Shown here piece by piece: positions 9,702 through 16,617 of a DNA stretch of 37,344 nt. The DNA comes from an uncultured Veillonellaceae bacterium (GTDB lineage Bacteria > Bacillota > Negativicutes > Selenomonadales > Selenomonadaceae). A model generated the notes under the pieces. It was not told the origin of the DNA. It did not search any database and saw nothing but the letters and a program-made list of their open reading frames with translations. Position numbers and translations under genes: made by a program. How positions within the stretch are numbered: position 1 is the first letter of the stretch; every line of letters begins with the position of its first letter. Where the stretch lies: assembly GCA_945949525.1 (NCBI GenBank), contig CAMFES010000009.1, forward strand, positions 1 through 37,344, written 5' to 3'.

Positions 9702-10928
9702 ATGGCAGAGGTGCAGAACGGAATTAAGGGAGCGGTAATTACCATAAAAATTGTAGGTATAGGCGGCGGCGGCAATAATGTCCTGCGCCGTCTGGCTCAG
9801 GATGGCTTTGACAAGAATCAGCTGCTGGCGATTAATACAGATGTGCGTCAGCTGAAGATTCTGGAGGCCGAGGGGATTCCGTGCCTTCTGGTGGGAGCTG
9901 CTACAACCAGGGGCCGGGGTACCGGCGGCAATGTAGAAAAGGCTCAGAATGCAGCTATCGCCGACAAGGAGGAGATTGCCAAGGCCGTTGCCGGTTCTGA
10001 TCTGGTGTTCCTGACTGCCGGTATGGGCAAGGGCGTGGGGACAGGAGCTGCTCCTGTAGTGGCCAAGATTGCCCACGATATGGGGATTCTGACTGTAGGC
10101 ATGGTGACGCTGCCGTTTACCCATGAGGGCTCCCGCAAAATGGATACCGCCAAGGCAGGCGTGGAGCTTTTGCGTCAGAATATGGATGCCCTTGTGGTGG
10201 TCAACAACGATAATATTGAAAAGCTGCCGGAATTCCGCCGCATTACGGTGGGAGAAACTTTTTCTCTGGTGGATGAGGTGCTGCGCCAGTCCATCGGCAG
10301 CATCGTGGAGATGATAGAAACAACCGGCGTAGTCAATGTAGATTTTGCAGATGTCAAGACGATCTTTACCCAGGGCAGCACCAGTGAGGCCATCATGGGC
10401 ACCAGCGTGGGCAGAACCGCCCTGGAAGCGGTACAGAATGCCATCAACAGCCCGCTGATTGAGATTTCCGTCCGTGGCGCCCGCGGCATCATTGTCAATA
10501 TTACCGGCAATTCTTCCCTGGCGCTGGACGCTGTACGAGAGGCGAATATTTTCCTGTGCGAGAATACCCATCCTGATGTCAACAATATTTTTGGCCTGGT
10601 TGTGGATGAGAGCATGGGCAACCAGGTGCGGGCAACCATTATTGCTACGGATTTTGATCCGAAGGTGCTTCTGGAGCTGAAGAATCAGATTAAGCCCATT
10701 GCTTTTACCGGGCAGGAGCCGCCAAAGCCGAGCCTTTATGGCGATAAGCCGCCTGTGACCCGCGGTACGCTTTTTGGCGGTGCGGCTGAGCGAAAGGCAG
10801 GTGGCGCCGGGCTGGGGGCAAGCTCCCAGGCTGCACCAAGGCAGGATGTGAATGATGTTGATGTGCCTGAGTTCATGCGCAGGAAAAATCCGGCACCGCT
10901 GATGTTTGGCAGGCGTGACAAGGAATAG
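9702..10928 (+). CDS. Divergent FtsZ-family (tubulin-like) GTPase
   Basis: The 408-residue protein aligns by eye with FtsZ along its length: IKIVGIGGGGNNVLRRL (T1, residues 14-30), AINTDVRQL (T2), TTRGRGTGGN (T3), the T4 signature, TLPFTHEG (T5), the NND segment (T6), and NVDFADVKT with Asn212, Asp214 and Asp217 (T7, catalytic on the neighbouring subunit). It ends in a linker of about 60 residues and a DVPEFMRRKN tail, like the FtsA/ZipA-binding tail of FtsZ. The tubulin signature GGGTGTG is changed to GKGVGTG (Lys110, Val112). It is not in a dcw cluster (no ftsA, ftsQ or mur genes adjacent); tcdA follows by 25 bases. It may be a second FtsZ with altered GTP turnover, or a lineage variant of the main FtsZ. 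Ribosome binding site GAGGAGG precedes the ATG. Confidence 0.85.
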   Translation: MAEVQNGIKGAVITIKIVGIGGGGNNVLRRLAQDGFDKNQLLAINTDVRQLKILEAEGIPCLLVGAATTRGRGTGGNVEKAQNAAIADKEEIAKAVAGSDLVFLTAGMGKGVGTGAAPVVAKIAHDMGILTVGMVTLPFTHEGSRKMDTAKAGVELLRQNMDALVVVNNDNIEKLPEFRRITVGETFSLVDEVLRQSIGSIVEMIETTGVVNVDFADVKTIFTQGSTSEAIMGTSVGRTALEAVQNAINSPLIEISVRGARGIIVNITGNSSLALDAVREANIFLCENTHPDVNNIFGLVVDESMGNQVRATIIATDFDPKVLLELKNQIKPIAFTGQEPPKPSLYGDKPPVTRGTLFGGAAERKAGGAGLGASSQAAPRQDVNDVDVPEFMRRKNPAPLMFGRRDKE

Positions 10929-10953
10929 AGGATAGCTGCAGGGGAGAGTTTGT

Positions 10954-11682
10954 ATGCTGGATCAGTTTTCGCGCACCAGAATCCTGCTGGGCAATGAAGC
11001 CATGGAAAGGCTGGCTGCCAGCAGGGTGGCCGTGTTCGGTGTGGGAGGCGTGGGCTCCTACGCGGCAGAGGCGCTGGTGCGGTGCGGTATAGGCAATTTT
11101 GTGCTGGTGGACAGCGATGAGGTGAGCCTCACCAATGTGAACCGCCAGATTCATGCCACACTTGACACGGTGGGGCAGCGCAAGACCGGGGTGATGGCGG
11201 AGCGCATGCGAAGCATTAATCCTGCGGTGGAGATACAGGAGATTAATGAGTTTTATCTGCCGGAGAATCATGATTTGTTCTTTGAGGGCAGAATTGACTA
11301 TATTGTGGACGCCATTGATACCGTAAAGAGCAAAATTGATTTGATTCTTGAGGCGGACAGGCGGCAGATTCCCATCATCAGCAGCATGGGGGCGGGCAAC
11401 AAGCTGAACCCGGCTATGCTGGAGGTATCTGATATCTACAAGACCAGCGTCTGCCCGCTGGCAAGGGCTCTCCGGCAGAAGCTGAAAAAGCTGGGCGTCA
11501 GGAGGCTGAAGGTGGTCTACTCCAGGGAGGAGCCGCTGAAGCCAATGCTGATTGAGGGACATACCGAGGAGCCGCCAGGCTCCAGGCATACGGTGCCGGG
11601 CAGCATGTCCTTTGTGCCATCGGTGGCGGGCCTGATTGCAGCCAGCGAGGTGGTCAAGGATTTGTGCTGTATAAATCGCTAG
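10954..11682 (+). CDS. tcdA: tRNA threonylcarbamoyladenosine dehydratase (TcdA/CsdL, ThiF family)
   Basis: TcdA uses ATP to cyclise t6A37 to ct6A37 in ANN-decoding tRNAs. The 242-residue protein has the E1-like ThiF/MoeB fold: glycine loop VFGVGGVGSYAAEAL (residues 27-41), VDSDEVSLTNVNRQ with the ATP-contacting Asp, Asn and Arg, the DAIDTVKSK segment, and the TcdA-specific SSMGAGNKLNP and SDIYKTSVCPLAR. It lacks the Cys-X2-Cys zinc pairs typical of MoeB and ThiF. Ribosome binding site GGGGAGAG lies just upstream of the ATG. It follows the FtsZ-like gene by 25 bases in the same direction and is probably co-transcribed with it. Confidence 0.9.
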   Translation: MLDQFSRTRILLGNEAMERLAASRVAVFGVGGVGSYAAEALVRCGIGNFVLVDSDEVSLTNVNRQIHATLDTVGQRKTGVMAERMRSINPAVEIQEINEFYLPENHDLFFEGRIDYIVDAIDTVKSKIDLILEADRRQIPIISSMGAGNKLNPAMLEVSDIYKTSVCPLARALRQKLKKLGVRRLKVVYSREEPLKPMLIEGHTEEPPGSRHTVPGSMSFVPSVAGLIAASEVVKDLCCINR

Positions 11683-11705
11683 CTTAATATTGTTTTGCGT
11701 ATATA

Positions 11706-11755
11706 ACAAAGAGGTTATATTGCTGGCAGGAACGCCGGTGGTATAGCCTCTTTGT
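11706..11755 (+). terminator. Long stem-loop after tcdA (probable terminator without T-run)
   Basis: Arms 11706-11719 and 11742-11755 form 14 pairs (ACAAAGAGG continuing into TTATA, one G-U) around a 22-base loop with an inner GGC/GCC. The following GCGTTATT is not a T-run. It separates tcdA from the PucR-type gene. Confidence 0.5.
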
Positions 11756-11826
11756 GCGTTATTGGCGGCATTTGTGCAGCTGGTATATTTGTGTTTTCCA
11801 TGTTGTTCACGAAAGAGGTGATTGAT

Positions 11827-12531
11827 ATGCTGACATGCGGTGATTTGAAAAATCTGCCTGTACTGCAAAGGATAAGGTATCTGACGGGGGAAAGCGGCCT
11901 AAATAATCCCATCCGCTGGATTTTTGTGCCGGAAACGGAGGATTTTGCCCCATGGATTCATGGCGGGGAGCTGCTGATTATCAGCGGTGCTGTTTCCCAG
12001 CGCAAGGATTTTCAGGTGGGCCAGGTGCTGATGGAGGCCATGCGGCTGAAGATGGCAGGTGCAATTATGCTGGTGGGGGACAATTATATACAGAGGGTGC
12101 CCAAGGAGGCTGTTACGAGGGCGATGGAGCAGGATTTTGCCATTATGGCTATTCCCTGGAATGTGCCGCTGGTGGATATTCAGGAAAGTGTGGCCAGGGC
12201 TATTGTGGACAGTGCTGCCCAGCTGAATGCGGACAACGCCCTCGAGCTGCTGCTGGAGGATAAAATAAGCGCCAGGGAATATGCGGGCTTTGTACTGTCA
12301 CCCTTTGCGGCACAGGATGAAAAGAATTACAGCAGCCTGCTGGAAACCCTGACGGCGTATTTCGACTGCAACGGCAACATTCTCAAGGCGGCTGAGCTGC
12401 TGTTTATTCACCGCAACACGGTAAAATATCGTCTGGGGCAGGCGGAAAACCTGCTGGGCTGCTCCCTGGACAATGCCGACGTGCGTCTAAGGCTTCATCT
12501 GGCGCTGTATATTCATCGGCAGATGAAATAA
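11827..12531 (+). CDS. Short PucR-family transcriptional regulator
   Basis: A 234-residue protein with two recognisable ends. Residues 3-120 resemble the PucR N-terminal purine-catabolism regulator domain (LTCGDLKNLPVL, WIFVPETEDFAPWIHGGELLIISG). Residues 177-234 are the PucR C-terminal helix-turn-helix (LLETLTAYFDCNGNILKAAELLFIHRNTVKYRL). PucR proteins are usually 400-550 residues with a GGDEF-like middle domain, which is almost wholly absent here. Start: ATG at 11827 is six bases after AGAGGTG; an earlier in-frame start at 11752 lies inside the stem-loop. Targets are unknown, but the short-chain dehydrogenase gene next door is a candidate. Confidence 0.82.
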   Translation: MLTCGDLKNLPVLQRIRYLTGESGLNNPIRWIFVPETEDFAPWIHGGELLIISGAVSQRKDFQVGQVLMEAMRLKMAGAIMLVGDNYIQRVPKEAVTRAMEQDFAIMAIPWNVPLVDIQESVARAIVDSAAQLNADNALELLLEDKISAREYAGFVLSPFAAQDEKNYSSLLETLTAYFDCNGNILKAAELLFIHRNTVKYRLGQAENLLGCSLDNADVRLRLHLALYIHRQMK

Positions 12532-12542
12532 GGACAAAAGGC

Positions 12543-12569
12543 GTTTATTGTGCAGTGTGTACAATAAAC
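12543..12569. promoter_or_regulatory. 9-9 bp palindrome between the PucR-type and SDR genes
   Basis: GTTTATTGT (12543-12551) and ACAATAAAC (12561-12569) are perfect inverted repeats separated by nine bases, 13 bases past the regulator stop. It could be an operator for the regulator or a weak terminator; no T-run follows. Confidence 0.45.
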
Positions 12570-12688
12570 ACCGGGCCTGTACAGCATTATGCACAAAGAT
12601 AATCTGTTTTGTTGACAGCGGCCTGCAGGCTGGTTTCGTCAGCCTCCGGCGGTATGGCATATCTCAGGGTATGCTGTACCGCTTTTTG

Positions 12689-12697
12689 TGCTATAAT
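12689..12697 (+). promoter_or_regulatory. Extended -10 promoter of the SDR gene
   Basis: TGC followed by TATAAT (12692-12697), 40 bases before the ATG at 12738. No good -35 is seen 16-18 bases upstream. A perfect TTGACA at 12612 has no matching -10. Confidence 0.45.
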
Positions 12698-12737
12698 GAG
12701 CTGTATACTGTTTGATGCAGAAAGGCTGGGATAGATT

Positions 12738-13475
12738 ATGGGCAGGGTAGCTTTGATTACAGGAGGTACGTCGGGAATCGGGCTGGCGGCAGCAGAGCTG
12801 TTTTTACAGGAGGGCTGGCAGGTGGCTGTCATGGGCAGGGATGCAGGCCGCGGGCAGAGGGCGGCTGACGGGCTGGGGCATGGAGCCGTGTATGTGCAGG
12901 GGGATGTGTCAAAAACGGAGGATTGCCGCCGTGTCGTGGCTGAAACGGCAGGGCGGCTTGGCGGTCTGGACGCCCTGATAAACTCGGCCGGGATTTATTT
13001 TGAACGCGCCATTGAGGACATGGAGGAGGCGGAGTTTGACAGAATGCTGTCCGTCAACCTCAAGGGGACGTATTTCATGACAAGATATGCCGTGGAATTT
13101 ATGAAGAAGCAGGGGCATGGCTGTATAGTAAATGTGTCCTCGGATGCAGGCGTGCATGGCAATCTGCTGTGCAGTGCCTACTGTGCCTCCAAGGGGGCAG
13201 TCAATATGTTCACCAAGGCCATGGCGCTGGAGCTGGGGCCCTTTGGCATACGCATCAATGCGGTTTGTCCGGGGGATGTGCTGACCCCTCTGACGGAGGC
13301 GCAGCTGGCACAGTATCCGGACCGGGAGCAGGCGCTGCGGGAAATGGGCAGTGTCTACCCTGTGGGAAGGATTGCCTCGGCGGAGGAGGTAGCGGCTGTA
13401 ATCAGGTTCCTTTGCACGGAGGAGGCAGGCTTTGTCAACGGCGCCCTGTGGAGCATAGACGGCGGACTGACCTGA
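12738..13475 (+). CDS. Short-chain dehydrogenase/reductase (FabG-like)
   Basis: Classical SDR of 245 residues. The Rossmann glycine motif is TGGTSGIG at 8-15, the strand-4 motif is NSAG at 82-85 (usual NNAG), the catalytic Ser is in NVSSDAG (about 132-138), and the YxxxK pair is Tyr148/Lys152 in AYCASKGAV. The catalytic Asn is in VNLKGT (107-112). It would use NAD(P)H to reduce a ketone or oxidise an alcohol. The closest well-known family is 3-oxoacyl-ACP reductase, but there are no fatty-acid genes beside it, so the substrate is open. A purine-rich Shine-Dalgarno (AAAGGCTGGGA) precedes the ATG. It sits behind a PucR-type regulator that may control it. Confidence 0.88.
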   Translation: MGRVALITGGTSGIGLAAAELFLQEGWQVAVMGRDAGRGQRAADGLGHGAVYVQGDVSKTEDCRRVVAETAGRLGGLDALINSAGIYFERAIEDMEEAEFDRMLSVNLKGTYFMTRYAVEFMKKQGHGCIVNVSSDAGVHGNLLCSAYCASKGAVNMFTKAMALELGPFGIRINAVCPGDVLTPLTEAQLAQYPDREQALREMGSVYPVGRIASAEEVAAVIRFLCTEEAGFVNGALWSIDGGLT

Positions 13476-13525
13476 TACAATGTGCTTCTGTCATCCCTGA
13501 ATAGCTGATTTTACGGATTTTTTAG

Positions 13526-13555
13526 TTGATGAATTGGCTTGATATGTGATAAAAT
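13526..13555 (+). promoter_or_regulatory. Candidate promoter of the glycosyltransferase gene
   Basis: TTGATG (13526-13531), 18-base spacer, TAAAAT (13550-13555), about 70 bases before the ATG, in an AT-rich stretch between GC-rich genes. Confidence 0.4.
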
Positions 13556-13625
13556 TTAATTTAAAGTAATTGTAATTTTCGTTCAGAATGTGTCCGGGCG
13601 GGGCATGGCAGAGTAGAGGTGCGCT

Positions 13626-14747
13626 ATGGGAAAACGTTTTTTGCTGGTTACGGCATCTATTGGTTCCGGCCATGAGAAGGCTGCCAGTGCTATTGCCGAC
13701 GGCATAAAAGCCCATTTTTCCGGAGCGGAAATCAATATTGTGGATTTCATGCGCTGGGACACGTCCTTTGTCAATGCCTTCATGAAGAGCTGCTACCTGA
13801 AGATGCTGGCCATGGTGCCCAATCTGTACGAGTTTATGTACCGTTTTACCGATGGCGAGAAAAAAGGCGGCTTTATTCAGCTTTTGATGGCTCAGGCCAT
13901 GTCCCGCTCCATCAAGGGATTGATAAATAGGTACAGGCCTGATGTGATTGTGTGTACGCACCCCTTTCCGGCAGAGGCGGTGTCGCATCTTGGTGACAGC
14001 TGGCGCAGCCGGTTTGTTTCTGCGGCGGTTATAACGGATTATTCGGTTCATCGCATGTGGATCTGTCCCAATATGGATTTGTATTTTGTAGGCTGTGACT
14101 TTATGAAAAAGCAGCTGATTGCCGATGGTATACGTGAGGATATTATTCATGTTACGGGCATACCTGTGGGCAGTGATTTTTGTCGGAAATGGGACAAGGC
14201 GGAGTGCCGTAGGGAGGCCGGACTGTCTGTCGATGAGCCAGTGGTGCTGATGATGGGCGGCGGCCTGGGGCTGGGACATATTACGGCTGCACTGGCGCAG
14301 CTGGAAAAGCTGCCAGACAGGCTGCAGCTTCTGGTGGTTGCAGGCAGGAACAATGAGCTGAGGCTGCAGGCGGAGCGGTTTGGAGCCGGTTCTCACCACA
14401 GTGTGCATGTTTATGGTTATACGGACAGGATATGTCGGCTGATGGGGGCGGCGGATGTATTGGTGACGAAGCCGGGGGCATTGACGCTGACGGAGGCCAT
14501 GTCCATGCGCCTGCCTATGGTGCTGCACGAGCCGATACCGGGGCCGGAAACAGACAATGCCAGATATATGTCCGGCTGCGGGGCGGCTGTCTGGCTCCAT
14601 GCAGGCGATAATCTGGCCTGTGTCATAAGGGAGCTTCTGGCAGAGGAGCATGCTCTGCCGGATATGGCACTGGCGGCTGAAAGGAATATGCGGCCGGAAG
14701 CGGTGCGGGAAATTACGAGGGAAATTGCAAGACTGTTGCAGTCTTAG
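13626..14747 (+). CDS. MGDG synthase/UgtP-like glycolipid glycosyltransferase (GT28)
   Basis: A 373-residue cytoplasmic, membrane-associated glycosyltransferase. The N-terminal MGDG-synthase domain starts LLVTASIGSGHEKAASAI (residues 6-23), where GxGH is the conserved motif of UgtP and MGDG synthases. The C-terminal MurG-like domain holds VVLMMGGGLGLGHI (about 200-213) and the nucleotide-sugar signature VLVTKPGALTLTEAM (about 279-293). Family members add glucose or galactose from UDP-sugar to diacylglycerol to make glycolipids. The genomic context (SDR upstream, zinc-ribbon gene downstream) does not identify acceptor or sugar. AGAGGTG provides the ribosome binding site. Confidence 0.88.
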   Translation: MGKRFLLVTASIGSGHEKAASAIADGIKAHFSGAEINIVDFMRWDTSFVNAFMKSCYLKMLAMVPNLYEFMYRFTDGEKKGGFIQLLMAQAMSRSIKGLINRYRPDVIVCTHPFPAEAVSHLGDSWRSRFVSAAVITDYSVHRMWICPNMDLYFVGCDFMKKQLIADGIREDIIHVTGIPVGSDFCRKWDKAECRREAGLSVDEPVVLMMGGGLGLGHITAALAQLEKLPDRLQLLVVAGRNNELRLQAERFGAGSHHSVHVYGYTDRICRLMGAADVLVTKPGALTLTEAMSMRLPMVLHEPIPGPETDNARYMSGCGAAVWLHAGDNLACVIRELLAEEHALPDMALAAERNMRPEAVREITREIARLLQS

Positions 14748-14804
14748 AGGGGTTGTATCAAAGATTTTTCCATGGTGTGGAAAGAACAGGCGGAGTGAGG
14801 CAGG

Positions 14805-15602
14805 GTGGCAGTAAGTAAGCTGGAAAAAGGAAATGACGGTAAATTTTCCTGTCCTGAATGCGGACAGGGATTGGAATATTTGTCAGGCGGCCAGGTGCGT
14901 GTTGTGGATGGCATGGTTGACTATGATAATGTGAAGCCGAAGTATATTTGCCGCAAGTGTGGCAAGTATTATCGGGAGCTTTTGAATACCGGGTATTATG
15001 ATGTGTTTTTTCTGTTGCCGGAGGATTTGGCGGCACTGGAAAGACAGCAGGCAGAGGAGGCCAAAAAGGAAGCCGAGGAGAAAAAGCATAGGAAGAAAAA
15101 TTTTGGCAGTCCGGTGACGGCACTTCTGACCAATGCACAGGGGGGATATGACTGCCCGGTATGCGGCAAGGCCATGGTGCATAGCGAGGGGGGAGCTGTG
15201 CGGATTGTGAATGGCAGGGTTGACTATGAAAACGTGAAGCCGCGGTATATTTGTTATGACTGCGGCACCTTTTACAGGGAGCTGCTTCGTTCCGGGCTGT
15301 ACGAGGTGTTCGAGCTTCCGGAGGAGGAAAGGACCCCGCCGCCTCCGCCTGCACCAAAGCCGAAGCGCAAAATCAAGGCTACAGGCGATTTGCCACCTAC
15401 GCAGCTGAAAAGGGATGCCAACGGAAACTGCGAGTGCCCGCGCTGCGGCGCAAATATGGAGTTTTTGGAGCCGGGAGCCGTGAAGATTGTAGATGGCAGG
15501 GCGGATATGTCGGATACTGTGGCAAGGTTTAGATGTAATGAATGTGATTCGCTTTATCGAAGGATTGCCACCACTAATTATTTTCAGTGGAGCGAAAAGT
15601 AA
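14805..15602 (+). CDS. Protein with three tandem CX2CX29CX2C zinc-ribbon repeats
   Basis: I do not recognise this 265-residue protein by name. It contains three copies of one unit, each with two Cys pairs at identical spacing: Cys16/19-49/52, Cys117/120-150/153, Cys211/214-244/247. Between the pairs lies a G(A/Q)V(R/K)(I/V)V(N/D)G strand and a DY(D/E)NVKP(K/R)YIC segment; after the second pair comes YREL. This is expected to make three zinc ribbons. Repeats 1 and 2 are joined by a charged, probably coiled-coil stretch (about residues 73-98) and repeats 2 and 3 by a proline/lysine linker. There is no signal peptide or membrane helix. Start is GTG at 14805 after GGAGTGAGG. It precedes divIC by 27 bases, so it may share the divIC transcript. 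The function is unknown; nucleic acid or protein binding is a guess. Confidence 0.85.
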   Translation: MAVSKLEKGNDGKFSCPECGQGLEYLSGGQVRVVDGMVDYDNVKPKYICRKCGKYYRELLNTGYYDVFFLLPEDLAALERQQAEEAKKEAEEKKHRKKNFGSPVTALLTNAQGGYDCPVCGKAMVHSEGGAVRIVNGRVDYENVKPRYICYDCGTFYRELLRSGLYEVFELPEEERTPPPPPAPKPKRKIKATGDLPPTQLKRDANGNCECPRCGANMEFLEPGAVKIVDGRADMSDTVARFRCNECDSLYRRIATTNYFQWSEK

Positions 15603-15629
15603 ATGGCGTTTAGTTAGGAGACGTTGACT

Positions 15630-15932
15630 GTGGAAAACAATGCAAAGGGAAAGGGCAGCGGCCGTGGCTTCAACTGGTTCGCCCTGCTTTTGGCGGCTAT
15701 TTTTATATATTCCGGCTGGATTCTGGCGGGACAGCAGATGACGCTGGGAGAGCTGGGCAACGACATGGCGGCGGCCCAGGACAGGCTGCAGAGCGCCAGG
15801 GCGGAAAATCAGCAGCTGAAGGACGAGAACGCCATGCTTTATGATGAGGCGTATATTGAAAAGCTGGCACGGGAAGAGCTGGGCATGACGCGAAAGGATG
15901 AAATGCCTTATATTTACGCTGATAATAAATAA
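15630..15932 (+). CDS. divIC: Septum formation initiator, DivIC/FtsB family
   Basis: A 100-residue single-pass membrane protein: short basic N-terminus, one membrane helix (FNWFALLLAAIFIYSGWILAG, about residues 14-34), then a coiled coil (LGELGNDMAAAQDRLQSARAENQQLKDEN) and a conserved YIEKLAREELGMTRKDE tail, where the ELGM-type ending is diagnostic for FtsB/DivIC. It would join the divisome with FtsL and FtsQ outside the membrane. Start: GTG 15630 is nine bases from AGGAG (15616-15620); the TTG at 15624 is too close. Position directly before the S1 gene matches Bacillus divIC-yabR. Confidence 0.87.
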   Translation: MENNAKGKGSGRGFNWFALLLAAIFIYSGWILAGQQMTLGELGNDMAAAQDRLQSARAENQQLKDENAMLYDEAYIEKLAREELGMTRKDEMPYIYADNK

Positions 15933-15962
15933 TTGACACTTTGCCTGTTTGAAGGGTATAAT
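15933..15962 (+). promoter_or_regulatory. Consensus promoter of the S1-domain gene
   Basis: TTGACA (15933-15938) and TATAAT (15957-15962) with an 18-base spacer; both hexamers match consensus. It starts at the base after the divIC stop, so the S1 gene should be strongly and independently transcribed. Confidence 0.85.
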
Positions 15963-15996
15963 GCCATTAAGTTAAAATTTTTAAGGAGGAAATGTT

Positions 15997-16506
15997 TTGT
16001 CCATTGAAGTTGGAAGTATTGTAGAGGGTGTAGTGAGCGGCATTACCAATTTTGGCGCATTTATCAACCTGCCGGAGAACAAGGTGGGACTGGTGCATAT
16101 TTCGGAGGTTGCCGATGTCTACGTGAAGGACGTCAAGGATTTTCTGAAGGAGCAGGATAAGGTCAAGGTCAAGGTGCTGTCCATTGATGACAAGGGGAAG
16201 ATAGGGCTTTCAGTGAAACAGGCACAGGAAAAGAAGCCTGAGGAACAGCCGCAGCGTGAGCAGAGGGGCTTTGCGGCCCGGCAGCAGCACGAGGGCGGCA
16301 GCGGCTTCCAGCGCGGTGATGGCTTTCGCGGTGCAGGCGGTGATTTTCGTCGTAGCGGCAGTCAGCGTTTTGGCAGTGCGGGGACTAATGCCTCCTTTGA
16401 GGACAAGCTGTCAAGATTTTTGAAGGACAGCGATGAGCGTCTTACCGATCTCAGCCGCAAGACTGACAGCAAGCGCGGCGGACGGGGCGGCGGACGCAGG
16501 AGATAA
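15997..16506 (+). CDS. S1-domain RNA-binding protein with RGG-rich tail (YabR/YugI-like)
   Basis: A 169-residue protein. Residues 1-72 form an S1 domain (GSIVEGVVSGITNFGAFINLPENKVGLVHISEV, then VKVKVLSIDDKGKIGLSVK). The rest is low-complexity, rich in Arg, Gly, Gln and Phe (GGSGFQRGDGFRGAGGDFRR), with a short hydrophobic patch ASFEDKLSRFLKDSDERLTDLSRK and an end RGGRGGGRRR. S1 proteins bind single-stranded RNA; RG-rich tails add non-specific RNA contacts. The start is TTG at 15997, eight bases after AGGAGGA. It lies in the divIC-tilS position of the Bacillus yabR gene. Confidence 0.88.
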   Translation: MSIEVGSIVEGVVSGITNFGAFINLPENKVGLVHISEVADVYVKDVKDFLKEQDKVKVKVLSIDDKGKIGLSVKQAQEKKPEEQPQREQRGFAARQQHEGGSGFQRGDGFRGAGGDFRRSGSQRFGSAGTNASFEDKLSRFLKDSDERLTDLSRKTDSKRGGRGGGRRR

Positions 16507-16531
16507 TTTAGGAATTATATATATTAAGCAG

Positions 16532-16561
16532 GAAGCACCTTTTGACGGGGTGCTTCTTTTT
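16532..16561 (+). terminator. Terminator after the S1-domain gene
   Basis: GAAGCACC (16532-16539) pairs with GGTGCTTC (16549-16556), followed by five T. Confidence 0.85.
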
Positions 16562-16617
16562 AGGTAGTTCGGACAATGGCAGGAGAAAAACAGAAAAGGA
16601 TAGAAAAGTGATATGCG

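Noticed and set aside
12612-12640. Perfect TTGACA upstream of the SDR gene
   Set aside because: No -10 hexamer at 16-18 bases; the extended -10 at 12689-12697 is a better promoter.
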